Shown: positions 35,556 through 43,029 of the stretch, piece by piece
Position numbering within the stretch: position 1 is the first letter of the stretch
How the letters are laid out: each line of letters begins with the position of its first letter
Virus record (IMG/VR): IMGVR_UViG_3300035698_006765
Coordinates: 1 to 47,895 of that record
Reading direction: 5' to 3' (one strand)
Source: a virus
DNA: 47,895 nucleotides
The notes under the pieces: model-generated
Databases searched by the model: none
Seen by the model: only the letters and a program-made list of their open reading frames with translations
Told to the model about the DNA's origin: nothing
Translations under genes and position numbers: made by a program

Positions 35556-36551
35556 TTAACTTTTCATTCGTTCTAATGATGTCTTTAGGGATGAAATATT
35601 GGACTTTATTCTATTTGTTTGTGTAGAAATAGCCTTAAACGATCCGGCGTTTGTTGGTAAGCCGGAGGGTCCATTGGGTGTAGGTACTATTATCAGCGAT
35701 GTATTTTCTGCTTGTTTTGATAGTTCACCGGCTACTGCATCTAATGCTTTAACCGTATCTAATATCACATCCAATAATGTAGTTATATCTATATTCCATT
35801 TGTCAGTTTTTATACCAACGTCTCTCTTTGAAGACAATATTATATTATCGTCTTTACTATAAAATACAATTCGGTCTGCTCCGATGACAGCCTGCGAACC
35901 TACATATCTGTCGGGTCGTTCATATGTACTATATGATTCATTTTCAATCGGTAATGATTGGTCTGATGTTAAATATAAAAACGAATTATCGTTTGATAAA
36001 CTTTCTTGGTCTCCCTTTCCGTTTCTAACACATATGATAGGAGTTCCATCGGCGCCGTCCAAATTCCATTCGTTACTATTTTCAGCATGCTTGGACCCTA
36101 ACCTAATTGAATTACCAAATCTACCTTGCATTAATACATCGCCCTCGTATTTCTTTAACGATGGTAAGTCATTGGGTATATAGTTTGTTCCAAATGTAAT
36201 ATTACCAGATGCATCAATTATATTGATATCACCGGCTTTACTGTTGGATATGATAGATGTATTATTACTAATTACATCTAAGTATACCCATCCTGTTTCT
36301 CGTTTCTGAACACATAATATATATTCATTAACGAGGGGTAATACAGTTATATTCTTAGCCGCAGGATATACTTTAACGTTTCTTGCACGATCAGGAATAT
36401 ATGCAATGATTTCATCTACACTACCATCATCTTCATTAATGACAACTGAATTAACTATACCATATGATATACTTAAATCAATTACTGGTAATGATTGATT
36501 TTGATTATTAGATAAGGGCGCCTTTATATTTTTATTATTCCAAAAGATCAC
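35556..36551 (-). CDS. Baseplate protein, gp5-like (OB/spike region)
   Basis: This 331-residue protein carries the segment YEGDVLMQGRFGNSIRLGSK followed by DGTPIICVRNGKGD. I associate this with gp5-type baseplate hub/spike proteins of cyanophage-like T4 relatives. The N-terminus has an OB-like part (VNEDDGSVDEIIAYIPDRAR...EYILCVQKRETGW). The C-terminus is helical with KALDAVAGELSKQAENTS. No lysozyme domain is present, unlike T4 gp5. It starts in an ATGA overlap with the upstream gene. Confidence 0.65.
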   Translation of the reverse strand: MIFWNNKNIKAPLSNNQNQSLPVIDLSISYGIVNSVVINEDDGSVDEIIAYIPDRARNVKVYPAAKNITVLPLVNEYILCVQKRETGWVYLDVISNNTSIISNSKAGDINIIDASGNITFGTNYIPNDLPSLKKYEGDVLMQGRFGNSIRLGSKHAENSNEWNLDGADGTPIICVRNGKGDQESLSNDNSFLYLTSDQSLPIENESYSTYERPDRYVGSQAVIGADRIVFYSKDDNIILSSKRDVGIKTDKWNIDITTLLDVILDTVKALDAVAGELSKQAENTSLIIVPTPNGPSGLPTNAGSFKAISTQTNRIKSNISSLKTSLERMKS

Positions 36552-36883
36552 TTACTATTATCCTCCATTTCATGTACCGTATCCAAAATCTGCTTTTTTT
36601 CTATATCACTTAACCCCGTTCCGGCATCTGGTCCTGATACAGCATTCATTGACCTCTGAACAATAGCCGCCATTTTTATTAAGTGTTCATCATTTTTAAC
36701 AGCCACTTCCATATAATCTTTTATCAATGGTACAATTATAGTAGCATCTGATAACGTTTTTATCAATGGCTTCAATTCAAGTATAAGAGATGATATTTGT
36801 AATTCTTTTTTCTTAGAATTAGAATATATATCTTTCATTAAACCTGAGAATGTTTTACCTTTAAAAATTTCTTCTTGATCCAT
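36548..36883 (-). CDS. Conserved T4-like phage protein, baseplate region
   Basis: This 111-residue helical protein begins MDQEEIFKGKTFSGLMKDIY and contains IIVPLIKDYMEVAVKNDEHL. The pattern is conserved in many T4-like phages next to the late sigma factor and baseplate genes. The ATG at 36883 is preferred to a TTG at 36898. A promoter-like ATACTTATA ends four bases upstream, so this transcript would be nearly leaderless or the element would serve genes further on. Function unknown. Confidence 0.75.
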   Translation of the reverse strand: MDQEEIFKGKTFSGLMKDIYSNSKKKELQISSLILELKPLIKTLSDATIIVPLIKDYMEVAVKNDEHLIKMAAIVQRSMNAVSGPDAGTGLSDIEKKQILDTVHEMEDNSK

Positions 36884-36886
36884 ACA

Positions 36887-36895
36887 TATAAGTAT
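36887..36895 (-). promoter_or_regulatory. Late-promoter-like element ATACTTATA
   Basis: The coding strand reads TTGATACTTATATG, overlapping the TGA stop of the sigma factor gene. The same string TTGATACTTATAT occurs at 17.56 kb, also over a stop codon. Confidence 0.4.
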
Positions 36896-37686
36896 CAATC
36901 ATCCAAATTAGATAAAAATATATCATAATAATCATTGAAATCACGCTTGATAACATTAACCACGTTCGTTATGTATTCCGTTTTGGTATCGGTCATTTCA
37001 CGTATCATTATATATAATGCCTTCTTATTATAGTTTTGAATATTTACCCTACTCTTGAAAAGGTCAAGGATGGAATACGCTATATTAATATCACGTTGAC
37101 TTTGAAATTTATTTTCAACTTGGGATTCATATTCTTCTATGAATTTATCAACGAAAGCTTCCTTTAGTAATTCAAAACTTTCATCCAAATCAGTTTCAAT
37201 TGTATCTGAATATCTACTATCAATGTAATTTGGGTCTATACCACTTAGGTGCGTTTTAATAAGACGCTCTTTATACTTTTTGGTATTATTTTGAATGAGA
37301 TAATTTTTTGCAATTATACTGAAATATGAAAATGCTCTACCCTTTCCTTGTGAATATTTATTAAGTTTCTGTAGTATGAAACAAATAACTTCGTGTTGAA
37401 TTTCCTGCGTGGTTCCATCCATGTATGGAAACTTAAACGTGTTAATTATATTTTCTGTCAACTTAAAAAGAGGATAGTATATATATTCATTAAATATTTT
37501 ATTCTTTTTACTATCCGATTCTTCTTCGTTGTAAGCTACAATGGCGTGTTCCGTAATGGGAGTAAAATACATTTTATTCTTTTTCGGTCTGCCTGGCTTC
37601 TTTTTATTGGGGTCCACTATAAGCGATTCTTCTAGGTCGCGTTGATACTGTGGTAAGTTAATATAAAATAAATCTACAGTACTCAT
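36895..37686 (-). CDS. 55: Late transcription sigma factor (gp55-like)
   Basis: This 263-residue divergent sigma factor directs host RNA polymerase to late promoters. The signature is the region-2-like stretch EYIYYPLFKLTENIINTFKF, then QEIQHEVICFILQKLNKYSQ and KGRAFSYFSIIAKNYLIQN. This matches the KG.AFSYFS..AKN motif of T4-like gp55. Preceding it, KKPGRPKKNKMYFT is an AT-hook-like basic segment. It overlaps the upstream membrane-protein gene by four bases and lies just upstream of the baseplate genes. In T4, gp55 reads TATAAATA; the recurrent ATA(C/T)TTATA element here is a candidate target. Confidence 0.85.
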   Translation of the reverse strand: MSTVDLFYINLPQYQRDLEESLIVDPNKKKPGRPKKNKMYFTPITEHAIVAYNEEESDSKKNKIFNEYIYYPLFKLTENIINTFKFPYMDGTTQEIQHEVICFILQKLNKYSQGKGRAFSYFSIIAKNYLIQNNTKKYKERLIKTHLSGIDPNYIDSRYSDTIETDLDESFELLKEAFVDKFIEEYESQVENKFQSQRDINIAYSILDLFKSRVNIQNYNKKALYIMIREMTDTKTEYITNVVNVIKRDFNDYYDIFLSNLDD

Positions 37687-37988
37687 ATATTTGGTTTGTT
37701 TGAATTAAATTTAGTATTCAATCGAGTTATTAAATCTTTCAATGAATTAAAAATAACACCTACGTCATCATCACTTTGAAACATTGCACGTTTATCAACA
37801 TTAACCATTTGATTATATGTGGAATTCACCGATTCGATAACATCAGCCACAAATAATAAATATTCGCGGTTGGCTTCTTCGGCCTGATCCATAATGGATT
37901 CCGTTTTGAATAATAAATTTACTACTGAATATCCCAGACCAACTAATATAATGGCCACGGGTATTAGAATGTATAATGAAATGTACAT
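37683..37988 (-). CDS. Small membrane protein
   Basis: This 101-residue protein has one N-terminal transmembrane segment (YILIPVAIILVGLGYSVV) and a cytoplasmic helical domain (ESIMDQAEEANREYLLFVAD). The stop overlaps the gp55-like start by ATGA. Proteins of this build next to gp55 are frequent in marine T4-like phages. The role is unknown; membrane location is clear. Confidence 0.75.
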   Translation of the reverse strand: MYISLYILIPVAIILVGLGYSVVNLLFKTESIMDQAEEANREYLLFVADVIESVNSTYNQMVNVDKRAMFQSDDDVGVIFNSLKDLITRLNTKFNSNKPNI

Positions 37989-37994
37989 AAAATT

Positions 37995-38735
37995 TTATTT
38001 AAATAAATTATTAAAAATAGCTACGTTCTTAGAATCCGATGTACTCAATACTTTCTTAACATGCTTCGATGGTGGAGCCTTTACAGTGGTACTATCTTCT
38101 TTTTTCCAACGTTCAAATTCAATTCTACTAGCCATTAAATCAGCGTGATGTAAAACCAATGGCATGTTATTTTTGAAACCTCCATTTTTACTTTTGGATT
38201 TATAATAGAACCAATTACCTTCCACATACATTCCGTCATGAGTCATAATTGCAATGTATTCATTTTGTGTTACTTTAACACCATGTTCTTGTAACATCCA
38301 CAGCCCTCTGTGTGGTACTTCCATTGTAACTATATCACTATTATAATCATAGATTTTGCCTTGATTTTTTCTGTGCCATTCCGATGTATTTGGCTCATAA
38401 TATGGATTATCTATATCACCTACTTTTCCAAGGTCATGATTTATAGCAGCGAAGGCAAGTTCTTCAATAGTATATCCGTCCATGTCAGCGCCCATTTCTC
38501 CCCATGTAGTATGTAACTTCATCGCGCATTTGTATACACGTAAAACATGGTCTACATACCCTCCAGGAAATGCGTTATGATAATGTTCGATGGCCGATCC
38601 AGGGGCAAACATTATACGTTCTTCCAAACCGGAATATAATTTAGTTAGTGATTCGCTTCGGGTAGATAATACATTAGTAATTATATCACCAAGCTTTATC
38701 CAATTTTCACTTAATTGGTTGGCTGTAAGGTCCAT
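37995..38735 (-). CDS. HD-domain phosphohydrolase
   Basis: This 246-residue HD-superfamily metal-dependent phosphohydrolase shows the ligands in order: His63 in YVDHVLRV, His100-Asp101 in NHDLGKVGD, THDG (about 165-168) and HHADLMASRIEFERW near 196-210. Family members hydrolyse nucleotides or cyclic nucleotides, including signalling molecules. In phages they are thought to adjust nucleotide pools or counter defence signals, but the substrate cannot be read here. The gene is followed closely by the membrane-protein and gp55-like genes and preceded by a 61-base gap with a partial promoter-like AGTACTTAC. Confidence 0.85.
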   Translation of the reverse strand: MDLTANQLSENWIKLGDIITNVLSTRSESLTKLYSGLEERIMFAPGSAIEHYHNAFPGGYVDHVLRVYKCAMKLHTTWGEMGADMDGYTIEELAFAAINHDLGKVGDIDNPYYEPNTSEWHRKNQGKIYDYNSDIVTMEVPHRGLWMLQEHGVKVTQNEYIAIMTHDGMYVEGNWFYYKSKSKNGGFKNNMPLVLHHADLMASRIEFERWKKEDSTTVKAPPSKHVKKVLSTSDSKNVAIFNNLFK

Positions 38736-38796
38736 CTTTTTGATTTTGTTTAAAACTATTAACTATAGTAGTAAGTACTAATATAGTGAAAATATA

Positions 38797-39303
38797 TCAC
38801 AATACATAATTATCAGGTATCTTTCCTGATATTATCTTATTGTACTTTTTGATTTCTCTGATAAATAATGCTTTGTCTTTTTTAGTAGACGCCTTATTTA
38901 GTTTCTTTTTTAAAGCGTACGCTTTCTGAGATGCATCATCGATGATTTTCCGTTTTTGTGCTTTAGACCGCTTTACCTTTTCTTTTATTTTAGTAGGAGA
39001 AAACTTATCTTTTAAATCAGGAAGCTCCTTACCCTTATTAAAAACATTACCATCCTTATCAACATATTGTTCCATTAAATGCCAACCCCGAGGGCGGCCG
39101 GATGATACTTTCTGTTTAATAACTGGCGGATTACATTTTTCATTTATACATAAAAAACAAATAACGGATACTACAGAATCCGAGGTAGTGGTCATCTGCC
39201 CACATTCACTACATTCAAGATATCGGTATGATTTATCTGGATCTTGATTCCACTTAGTACCTAATCTGAATTCTTCTCTATACGTAACTATTTGCTTTGA
39301 CAT
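38797..39303 (-). CDS. Zinc-ribbon phage protein
   Basis: This 168-residue protein has CSEC (about 31-34) and a second cysteine group CFLC with a nearby third Cys (about 49-57). GRPRGWHLMEQYVDKDGNVF, a signature recurrent in T4-like phages, follows, and then a very lysine-rich helical C-terminus. The layout suggests a nucleic-acid-binding regulatory protein. I cannot assign a function beyond that. Confidence 0.7.
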   Translation of the reverse strand: MSKQIVTYREEFRLGTKWNQDPDKSYRYLECSECGQMTTTSDSVVSVICFLCINEKCNPPVIKQKVSSGRPRGWHLMEQYVDKDGNVFNKGKELPDLKDKFSPTKIKEKVKRSKAQKRKIIDDASQKAYALKKKLNKASTKKDKALFIREIKKYNKIISGKIPDNYVL

Positions 39304-39309
39304 AATTGA

Positions 39310-40059
39310 TTATAGGATATCCGATAATTTATATAAAATAGTATGAATTACAATATCTTCGTTATTAACCTTTTTTCTATAATCATGTAATTTAATATTG
39401 GCATTAATCATTGTTGATTTTATGTAATTCAATTTAATAATGTCACTACAACTGATAGCTAATATTCCATTGAAAGAAGTGATGTTAATAAATTCAGTAT
39501 TAGTAACACTATTCAATATACTTGTTATAAAATCCTGTGCATTAAACTGATATAATGGTTTATTATTTTCTATTCGTAAAATAACATCCGCTAACTTATG
39601 TTCATCTAATTTATCAATCCACTGTACGAACGATTGTATCTTGTTATTGAACAAATAATGTCTATCAGATTCTTTTAATTTATCCCACAAAGCGGCCGTG
39701 TCTAAGCCCGCGGAGTTCGGTAATACTGAATTACCGTTTCCACTCGACAGATGTTTAAGAAAAGTAATAATTTTATTTACGGAATCATCAGTATCAACCG
39801 GTACTTCTTTTACAATTAATTTATTTTCATAATCTAATTTAGATTCGGTTGGTACGTCTGCCGTACTGATATTAGGTATGATCGATGTATCGTCAATATC
39901 AGGAAAAGACCACTTGTACATAGTCAGTCGTTGATTAGAATTCTTCAACTTGTTAATCTGAGCAACTATGATATGTTCTTCCATATCTAAAAGAGAATCG
40001 CTTAACCACATATGGCTGTACCATTTATTAGTAGTTATCTTATTTTTGGCCTTACTCAT
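39310..40059 (-). CDS. Unknown protein
   Basis: This 249-residue protein is not recognised. The ATG at 40059 is chosen because GGAG lies eight bases upstream; a GTG at 40068 is the alternative. The N-terminus contains YSHMWLSDSLLDMEEHII and TMYKWSFPDIDD. The middle is disordered with many Asn and Ser. The C-terminal half is a compact alpha/beta region (IQSFVQWIDKLDEHKLADVI). It sits between a zinc-ribbon gene and a small UVR-like gene, all tightly spaced. Confidence 0.7.
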   Translation of the reverse strand: MSKAKNKITTNKWYSHMWLSDSLLDMEEHIIVAQINKLKNSNQRLTMYKWSFPDIDDTSIIPNISTADVPTESKLDYENKLIVKEVPVDTDDSVNKIITFLKHLSSGNGNSVLPNSAGLDTAALWDKLKESDRHYLFNNKIQSFVQWIDKLDEHKLADVILRIENNKPLYQFNAQDFITSILNSVTNTEFINITSFNGILAISCSDIIKLNYIKSTMINANIKLHDYRKKVNNEDIVIHTILYKLSDIL

Positions 40060-40060
40060 A

Positions 40061-40360
40061 TTATTCACTCCATAAAAGTTTATCTAGCCAATCACTGTCA
40101 TCTTTGACTAGAGTTAATAATTTAACTAATTCAGAACATTTTTCATATTGTTCCATTTCTTCAAAATACAATATCAAATTACCCATGATTTCTTCTGCTG
40201 CTAATTTACTATCGAACGGGTCAAATAGTAATGCTAAAAAGTTATCGTTCTGACTGTACAGTTCAATTATATTCTTTTTACCCGTTAATACATCGAACGT
40301 TTCATTAGCTGCTAAGCTAAGTAGTGAATCATCATCATCTTCGTTTAAATAGAATTTCAT
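40061..40360 (-). CDS. Small acidic protein with UVR-like helical hairpin
   Basis: This 99-residue acidic protein starts MKFYLNEDDDDSLLSLAANE. Near the end it has ILYFEEMEQYEKCSELVKLL, reminiscent of the UVR motif (a helical hairpin used for protein-protein contacts). A second protein with the same feature is encoded at 42.7-43.0 kb (HFERIEDYEKCIELKEF). Proteins like this are common in marine T4-like phages without known function. Confidence 0.7.
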   Translation of the reverse strand: MKFYLNEDDDDSLLSLAANETFDVLTGKKNIIELYSQNDNFLALLFDPFDSKLAAEEIMGNLILYFEEMEQYEKCSELVKLLTLVKDDSDWLDKLLWSE

Positions 40361-40364
40361 TACA

Positions 40365-40373
40365 TATAAATAT
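40365..40373 (-). promoter_or_regulatory. Late-promoter-like element ATATTTATA
   Basis: The coding strand reads TTTATATTTATATGTA in the 24-base gap before the ATG at 40360. Very short distance to the start codon. Confidence 0.35.
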
Positions 40374-40384
40374 AAAGTCAGAAT

Positions 40385-40588
40385 TTAATCCAATAACAAC
40401 TCCGGCTGAATTGGTTTGGATTTATCAAGTCGTTCGGTTTCAATTAATCTAAACTGTAATAAATTAATTACAATGTTCTTGTCAGTTATGGTACGTTTTA
40501 GTATATCCCGTTTGGCACTAATAAACGCAATTACCAGCAACAAAATTAATATTATTACCAATAATAATATCATTATTAAATAATTCAT
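40385..40588 (-). CDS. Small single-pass membrane protein
   Basis: This 67-residue protein has one long N-terminal transmembrane helix (MNYLIMILLLVIILILLLVI) and a short basic then polar tail. It begins directly after the stop of the upstream gene. No family recognised; possibly a membrane-targeted regulator or lysis/exclusion factor, with no further evidence. Confidence 0.65.
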   Translation of the reverse strand: MNYLIMILLLVIILILLLVIAFISAKRDILKRTITDKNIVINLLQFRLIETERLDKSKPIQPELLLD

Positions 40589-40589
40589 T

Positions 40590-40868
40590 TCAATATTCTC
40601 TGTATGTACCGTTATTGGATTCTAATTGGCCAAGTGAACGTGCCACTTTATATTTATGCTTTCCATCTTCCAATGTTTCACATATTCTATTAGCTTCTGA
40701 TTCTGTAATTTCGAATCGTCTGTTACCTATAATCAAGAAACCAATCGTAGGCTTAACATCTTGATTTGGTCTTGAATCCGGGTCGCCTGTTTGCGGTAAT
40801 TCGAAATCAATTGAATTCCAAAATTTGCCATATTTGGCTCCGTTGAAACTTTCACTACTTCTATTCAT
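40590..40868 (-). CDS. Small conserved phage protein
   Basis: This 92-residue protein starts MNRSSESFNGAKYGKFWNSI. Its conserved-looking core is GFLIIGNRRFEITESEANRI, followed by a helix CETLEDGKHKYKVARSLG. Small proteins with the IIGNRRFEIT-type beta hairpin plus helix occur in T4-like phages. A promoter-like element lies 29 bases upstream. It is the first gene after the palindromic GATC region. Confidence 0.7.
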   Translation of the reverse strand: MNRSSESFNGAKYGKFWNSIDFELPQTGDPDSRPNQDVKPTIGFLIIGNRRFEITESEANRICETLEDGKHKYKVARSLGQLESNNGTYREY

Positions 40869-40896
40869 AATAACGTTTATTTTAAGTGTTATATAA

Positions 40897-40905
40897 TATA
40901 AGTAT
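40897..40905 (-). promoter_or_regulatory. Late-promoter-like element ATACTTATA
   Basis: The coding strand reads AATACTTATATTATATAAC 29 bases upstream of the ATG at 40868. Good spacing for a promoter of the gene run that continues to 38.8 kb. Confidence 0.4.
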
Positions 40906-41098
40906 TATTCTTTGGATAAACAAGTAAATCACCATGTTTATTATTCAAAATCAAAAATAAATATTGAAAACGTACCTGGTTTTAAATTACTGGACGATAT
41001 GTATTAATACACTGATCATGTGATTAATTGATCAATATTGATCATGATCAAATTTGATCATTATTAATTAAGTTAATTAGATTAATAGATCAATAGAT
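40906..41098. other. Gene-free region upstream of the small-gene run
   Basis: No ORF on either strand looks real. It holds an AT-rich stretch with a further promoter-like variant (AATATTTATTTT on the minus strand near 40970) and the GATC palindrome cluster listed separately. It separates the lysozyme gene from the small genes below and is the best candidate in the window for an operator or replication-origin-like element. Confidence 0.5.
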
Positions 41099-41108
41099 CT
41101 ATAGATCT
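41012..41108. repeat. GATC palindrome cluster
   Basis: Eight GATC sites fall in 97 bases. They lie in perfect palindromes: 10 bp at 41027-41036, 14 bp at 41038-41051, 18 bp at 41044-41061 (ATGATCAAATTTGATCAT) and 14 bp at 41095-41108 (AGATCTATAGATCT). The last one extends into the end of the lysozyme gene. The stretch between is TTAATTA-rich. This density cannot be explained by coding and suggests a protein-binding or methylation-sensitive site. Confidence 0.75.
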
Positions 41109-41608
41109 TTAACTCGGTTTAACGATAGTTCAACACGGTTCCAATATGATAAAGTCACGGTTTTTTTCATTCCTTTTGGACCTCCATTCCAACACCGGGC
41201 GATATCTTCGTAGCTATGAAGGTTATAATGATTTATATAAATTTTCAGCATTTCAATTGAGGATGTCCGGTTCCACCTATCCTCTAATTTATAGTTTATA
41301 GTTTTCAATATTCGGTTAATGTCTTTGACCATACATGGTCTTATTTGTAGACAACCAACAGCATTTTCTTTTTTACAGTAAGCAGAATCATTATTACTTG
41401 ATTCTACCCATATTAATGCTTCAATTATATAATGTATTGAGTCAATAATATCAGCGCTATTATTATATAATAATTGGGTATCAGCTCGGCAGTTTATATT
41501 TTGGGTATCAGTTCTGACTGAAATCTGATGTATTGGTACTGTGAGAGGCTCTATACGTAGCGTTCCGCTCAGGGCCCACACTACCATTAGTATTACGTAC
41601 TTAATCAT
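41099..41608 (-). CDS. SLT-type lysozyme / lytic transglycosylase-like endolysin
   Basis: This 169-residue protein has a hydrophobic N-terminus (MIKYVILMVVWALSG) that looks like a signal or anchor sequence. The catalytic core follows the soluble-transglycosylase pattern: ALIWVESSNN with candidate catalytic Glu69, NAVGCLQIRPCMVKDINRI, and IARCWNGGPKGMKKT. The GPxGxKK ending is typical of a lysozyme family in Bacteroidetes phages. It would cleave peptidoglycan for lysis. It is separate from the holin-like cluster at 8 kb. Its 3' end contains part of the GATC palindromes. Confidence 0.75.
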   Translation of the reverse strand: MIKYVILMVVWALSGTLRIEPLTVPIHQISVRTDTQNINCRADTQLLYNNSADIIDSIHYIIEALIWVESSNNDSAYCKKENAVGCLQIRPCMVKDINRILKTINYKLEDRWNRTSSIEMLKIYINHYNLHSYEDIARCWNGGPKGMKKTVTLSYWNRVELSLNRVKDL

Positions 41609-41630
41609 GTTAGAATGGGTCTAGTTAGCT

Positions 41631-41662
41631 AAAATAAGAATGGGGAAGCCGAAGCCTCCCCA
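41631..41662 (-). terminator. Intrinsic terminator with UUCG tetraloop
   Basis: On the minus strand GGGGAGGC-TTCG-GCTTCCCC forms an eight-pair stem (one G-U) capped by a UUCG loop, followed by TTCTTATTTT. It ends the structured RNA described at 41663-41880 and stops entry into the lysozyme gene. Confidence 0.85.
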
Positions 41663-41880
41663 TAATAACCTTTACCGGCGGTCATACCGGGAACCGTAAC
41701 GTAATCCTTTCGGATCAGGCTGCGATTGCAAACTGAGTGTCGCTGTTTAAGCGTGTGTAACCTCATAATGTCCGTTGTATGCTGTCAATACCGGTCTACC
41801 CCGTTTATCACTTACCTAGTGGAGTAGCCCGCATCCGAGAGCGGGGTCCAGACATATCGTATACATTAATCATCGGTTGC
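41663..41880 (-). ncRNA. Structured non-coding RNA, unknown family
   Basis: This roughly 220-base stretch has no real ORF and is far more GC-rich than its surroundings. Read on the minus strand it has a chain of compact hairpins: CCCGC/GCGGG (41831-41848 region), CACT/AGTG, CCGGTAT/ATAC..CGG, CGCT/AGCG, ATCC-GAAA-GGAT with a GNRA loop, and CGGT/ACCG. It ends in the UUCG terminator and is preceded by ATACTTATA at 41885-41893. T4 late-promoter spacing would start the RNA near 41880. It lacks the conserved ends of tmRNA, 6S RNA and RNase P RNA as I know them. I do not recognise the family. Confidence 0.65.
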
Positions 41881-41884
41881 GTCT

Positions 41885-41893
41885 TATAAGTAT
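41885..41893 (-). promoter_or_regulatory. Late-promoter-like element before the ncRNA
   Basis: The coding strand reads GTATACTTATAAGAC, about five bases before the inferred 5' end of the structured RNA. A second copy in the opposite orientation (GATATACTTATG on the plus strand) lies at about 41902-41913, making a small inverted arrangement. Confidence 0.45.
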
Positions 41894-41929
41894 ACCCGTT
41901 TTGATATACTTATGTGTTTTTTATAGATA

Positions 41930-42145
41930 TTATACCACATCGGGCATAGTAACTAATTCAACGTCTTTAAATGACATTTGAAACATACCTCTGATACCAG
42001 GCATGGTGAAAAATCCGTTTCCATCATGCATGTCATACGTCAATACAACTGTGTCGCCTTTTGCTGGATGGCCAAAAGCACCAAACGGTGGAGTATGATT
42101 TTTAACTACGTAAGTTACATTAATAACTTCGCTTGAATCTTTCAT
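41930..42145 (-). CDS. Small unknown protein
   Basis: This 71-residue, beta-rich protein begins MKDSSEVINVTYVVKNHTPP and contains FGAFGHPAKGDTVVLTYDMH. It reads as a compact beta domain, perhaps SH3-like. It begins at the stop of the GP88-like gene (one-base overlap) and precedes the ncRNA. No family assigned. Confidence 0.65.
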   Translation of the reverse strand: MKDSSEVINVTYVVKNHTPPFGAFGHPAKGDTVVLTYDMHDGNGFFTMPGIRGMFQMSFKDVELVTMPDVV

Positions 42146-42740
42146 TATTTTTGTTTTATGTTGTTATCAAGTAAGTAGAAACTTACATTTGGTTTTCGTG
42201 CCTCATCGTCGTTATAATCAATTGGTAAACCAATTGCGTCATCTTTACTTTTGATGACTATTGTATGCTTCAAATTAAATTCGGAAATTAATTCATCACT
42301 TCGCCCACCATAACTGGCGGTCAATACCAGATTATCTGGAATGTCATTAATTCTCTTAACCCAATATTTCAAGCTTTTAGTATAAGCCCAGAATTCAACA
42401 TTTGGATTATCTCTACATAATTGTAACCACATATCGAAATAAGCCTGAGAAAAAAGTCACCAGCTGAATGTATTCTAACTGATGTTGCTTTGTTAGGTAT
42501 AGTTGGTATACCACCGTCTTTAGCAAATTCAAAGTTATTCCATCTGTGTTGTCTTACACCAGGAAAACGTTCTGCACTTGCTGCGTAACATCGATAAGCT
42601 TTACTTTTGTTTTCAAACTTTCCTGTTATTCTATCTACCTTAACTAAACATTCATCGGCAAATGGACATGTAAACCCAGTAGGTAAATTCCATTCGTATA
42701 CGATTCCTGTATAGTAGGTTGTTTTCTTAACAAACTTCAC
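42145..42740 (-). pseudogene. GP88-like protein, interrupted by a one-base frameshift
   Basis: Two frames together form one protein. The first (42369-42740) has CPFADECLVKVDRITGKF, RCYAASAERFPGVRQHRWNN and VRIHSAGDFF, then drifts into unlikely sequence. The second frame continues SQAYFDMWLQLCRDNPNVEF and WAYTKSLKYWVKRI, ending near DNNIKQK. The order matches the phage 'Gene product 88' family, of unknown function with a conserved Cys-rich start. The break is at a six-base T run (42450-42455, A on the plus strand); one added T restores a reading frame of about 198 residues. It could be a sequencing error, a real mutation or a -1 ribosomal frameshift. The start overlaps the upstream gene. Confidence 0.7.
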
Positions 42741-43029
42741 TACGAAATTCTTTAAGTTCTATACATTTTTCGTAGTCTTCAATTCGTTCGAAATGAATGA
42801 TAGCGTTATCTACCATATCAACCCAATCGCTTTTAAATAATTTTACATCATATGTATCTTCACTTCCGTTGTCAATAATGGCATAATGAATAACATCGAT
42901 ATCATTCGTAATATTTTCTTTGATTGCTGATATAATTTCATCAAATACGTTTGATTTGTTATCATCATCATCTGTATCAAAATACGATTTCATATCGTCG
43001 ATACTTTTAAAAGTAATTGTTTTAAACAT
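42727..43029 (-). CDS. Small acidic protein with UVR-like C-terminus
   Basis: This 100-residue protein starts MFKTITFKSIDDMKSYFDTD, continues with an alpha/beta middle (DVIHYAIIDNGSEDTYDVKL) and ends AIIHFERIEDYEKCIELKEF. That ending is the same UVR-like hairpin as in the protein at 40.1-40.4 kb. It overlaps the GP88-like gene by 14 bases. Function unknown. Confidence 0.7.
   Translation of the reverse strand: MFKTITFKSIDDMKSYFDTDDDDNKSNVFDEIISAIKENITNDIDVIHYAIIDNGSEDTYDVKLFKSDWVDMVDNAIIHFERIEDYEKCIELKEFRSEVC

Noticed and set aside
37683-37988. Late-transcription co-activator gp33
   Set aside because: It is next to gp55 and of similar size, but it has a clear N-terminal transmembrane helix, which gp33 does not.
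41012-41108. CRISPR array or tandem repeat
   Set aside because: The repeated unit is only GATC within palindromes of different length; there are no regular spacers or fixed repeat units.
41631-41880. tmRNA or group I intron
   Set aside because: The tRNA-like ends and tag ORF of tmRNA are missing. A GCAGCC box is present, but the other conserved intron cores (P7 elements) and flanking exons are not.
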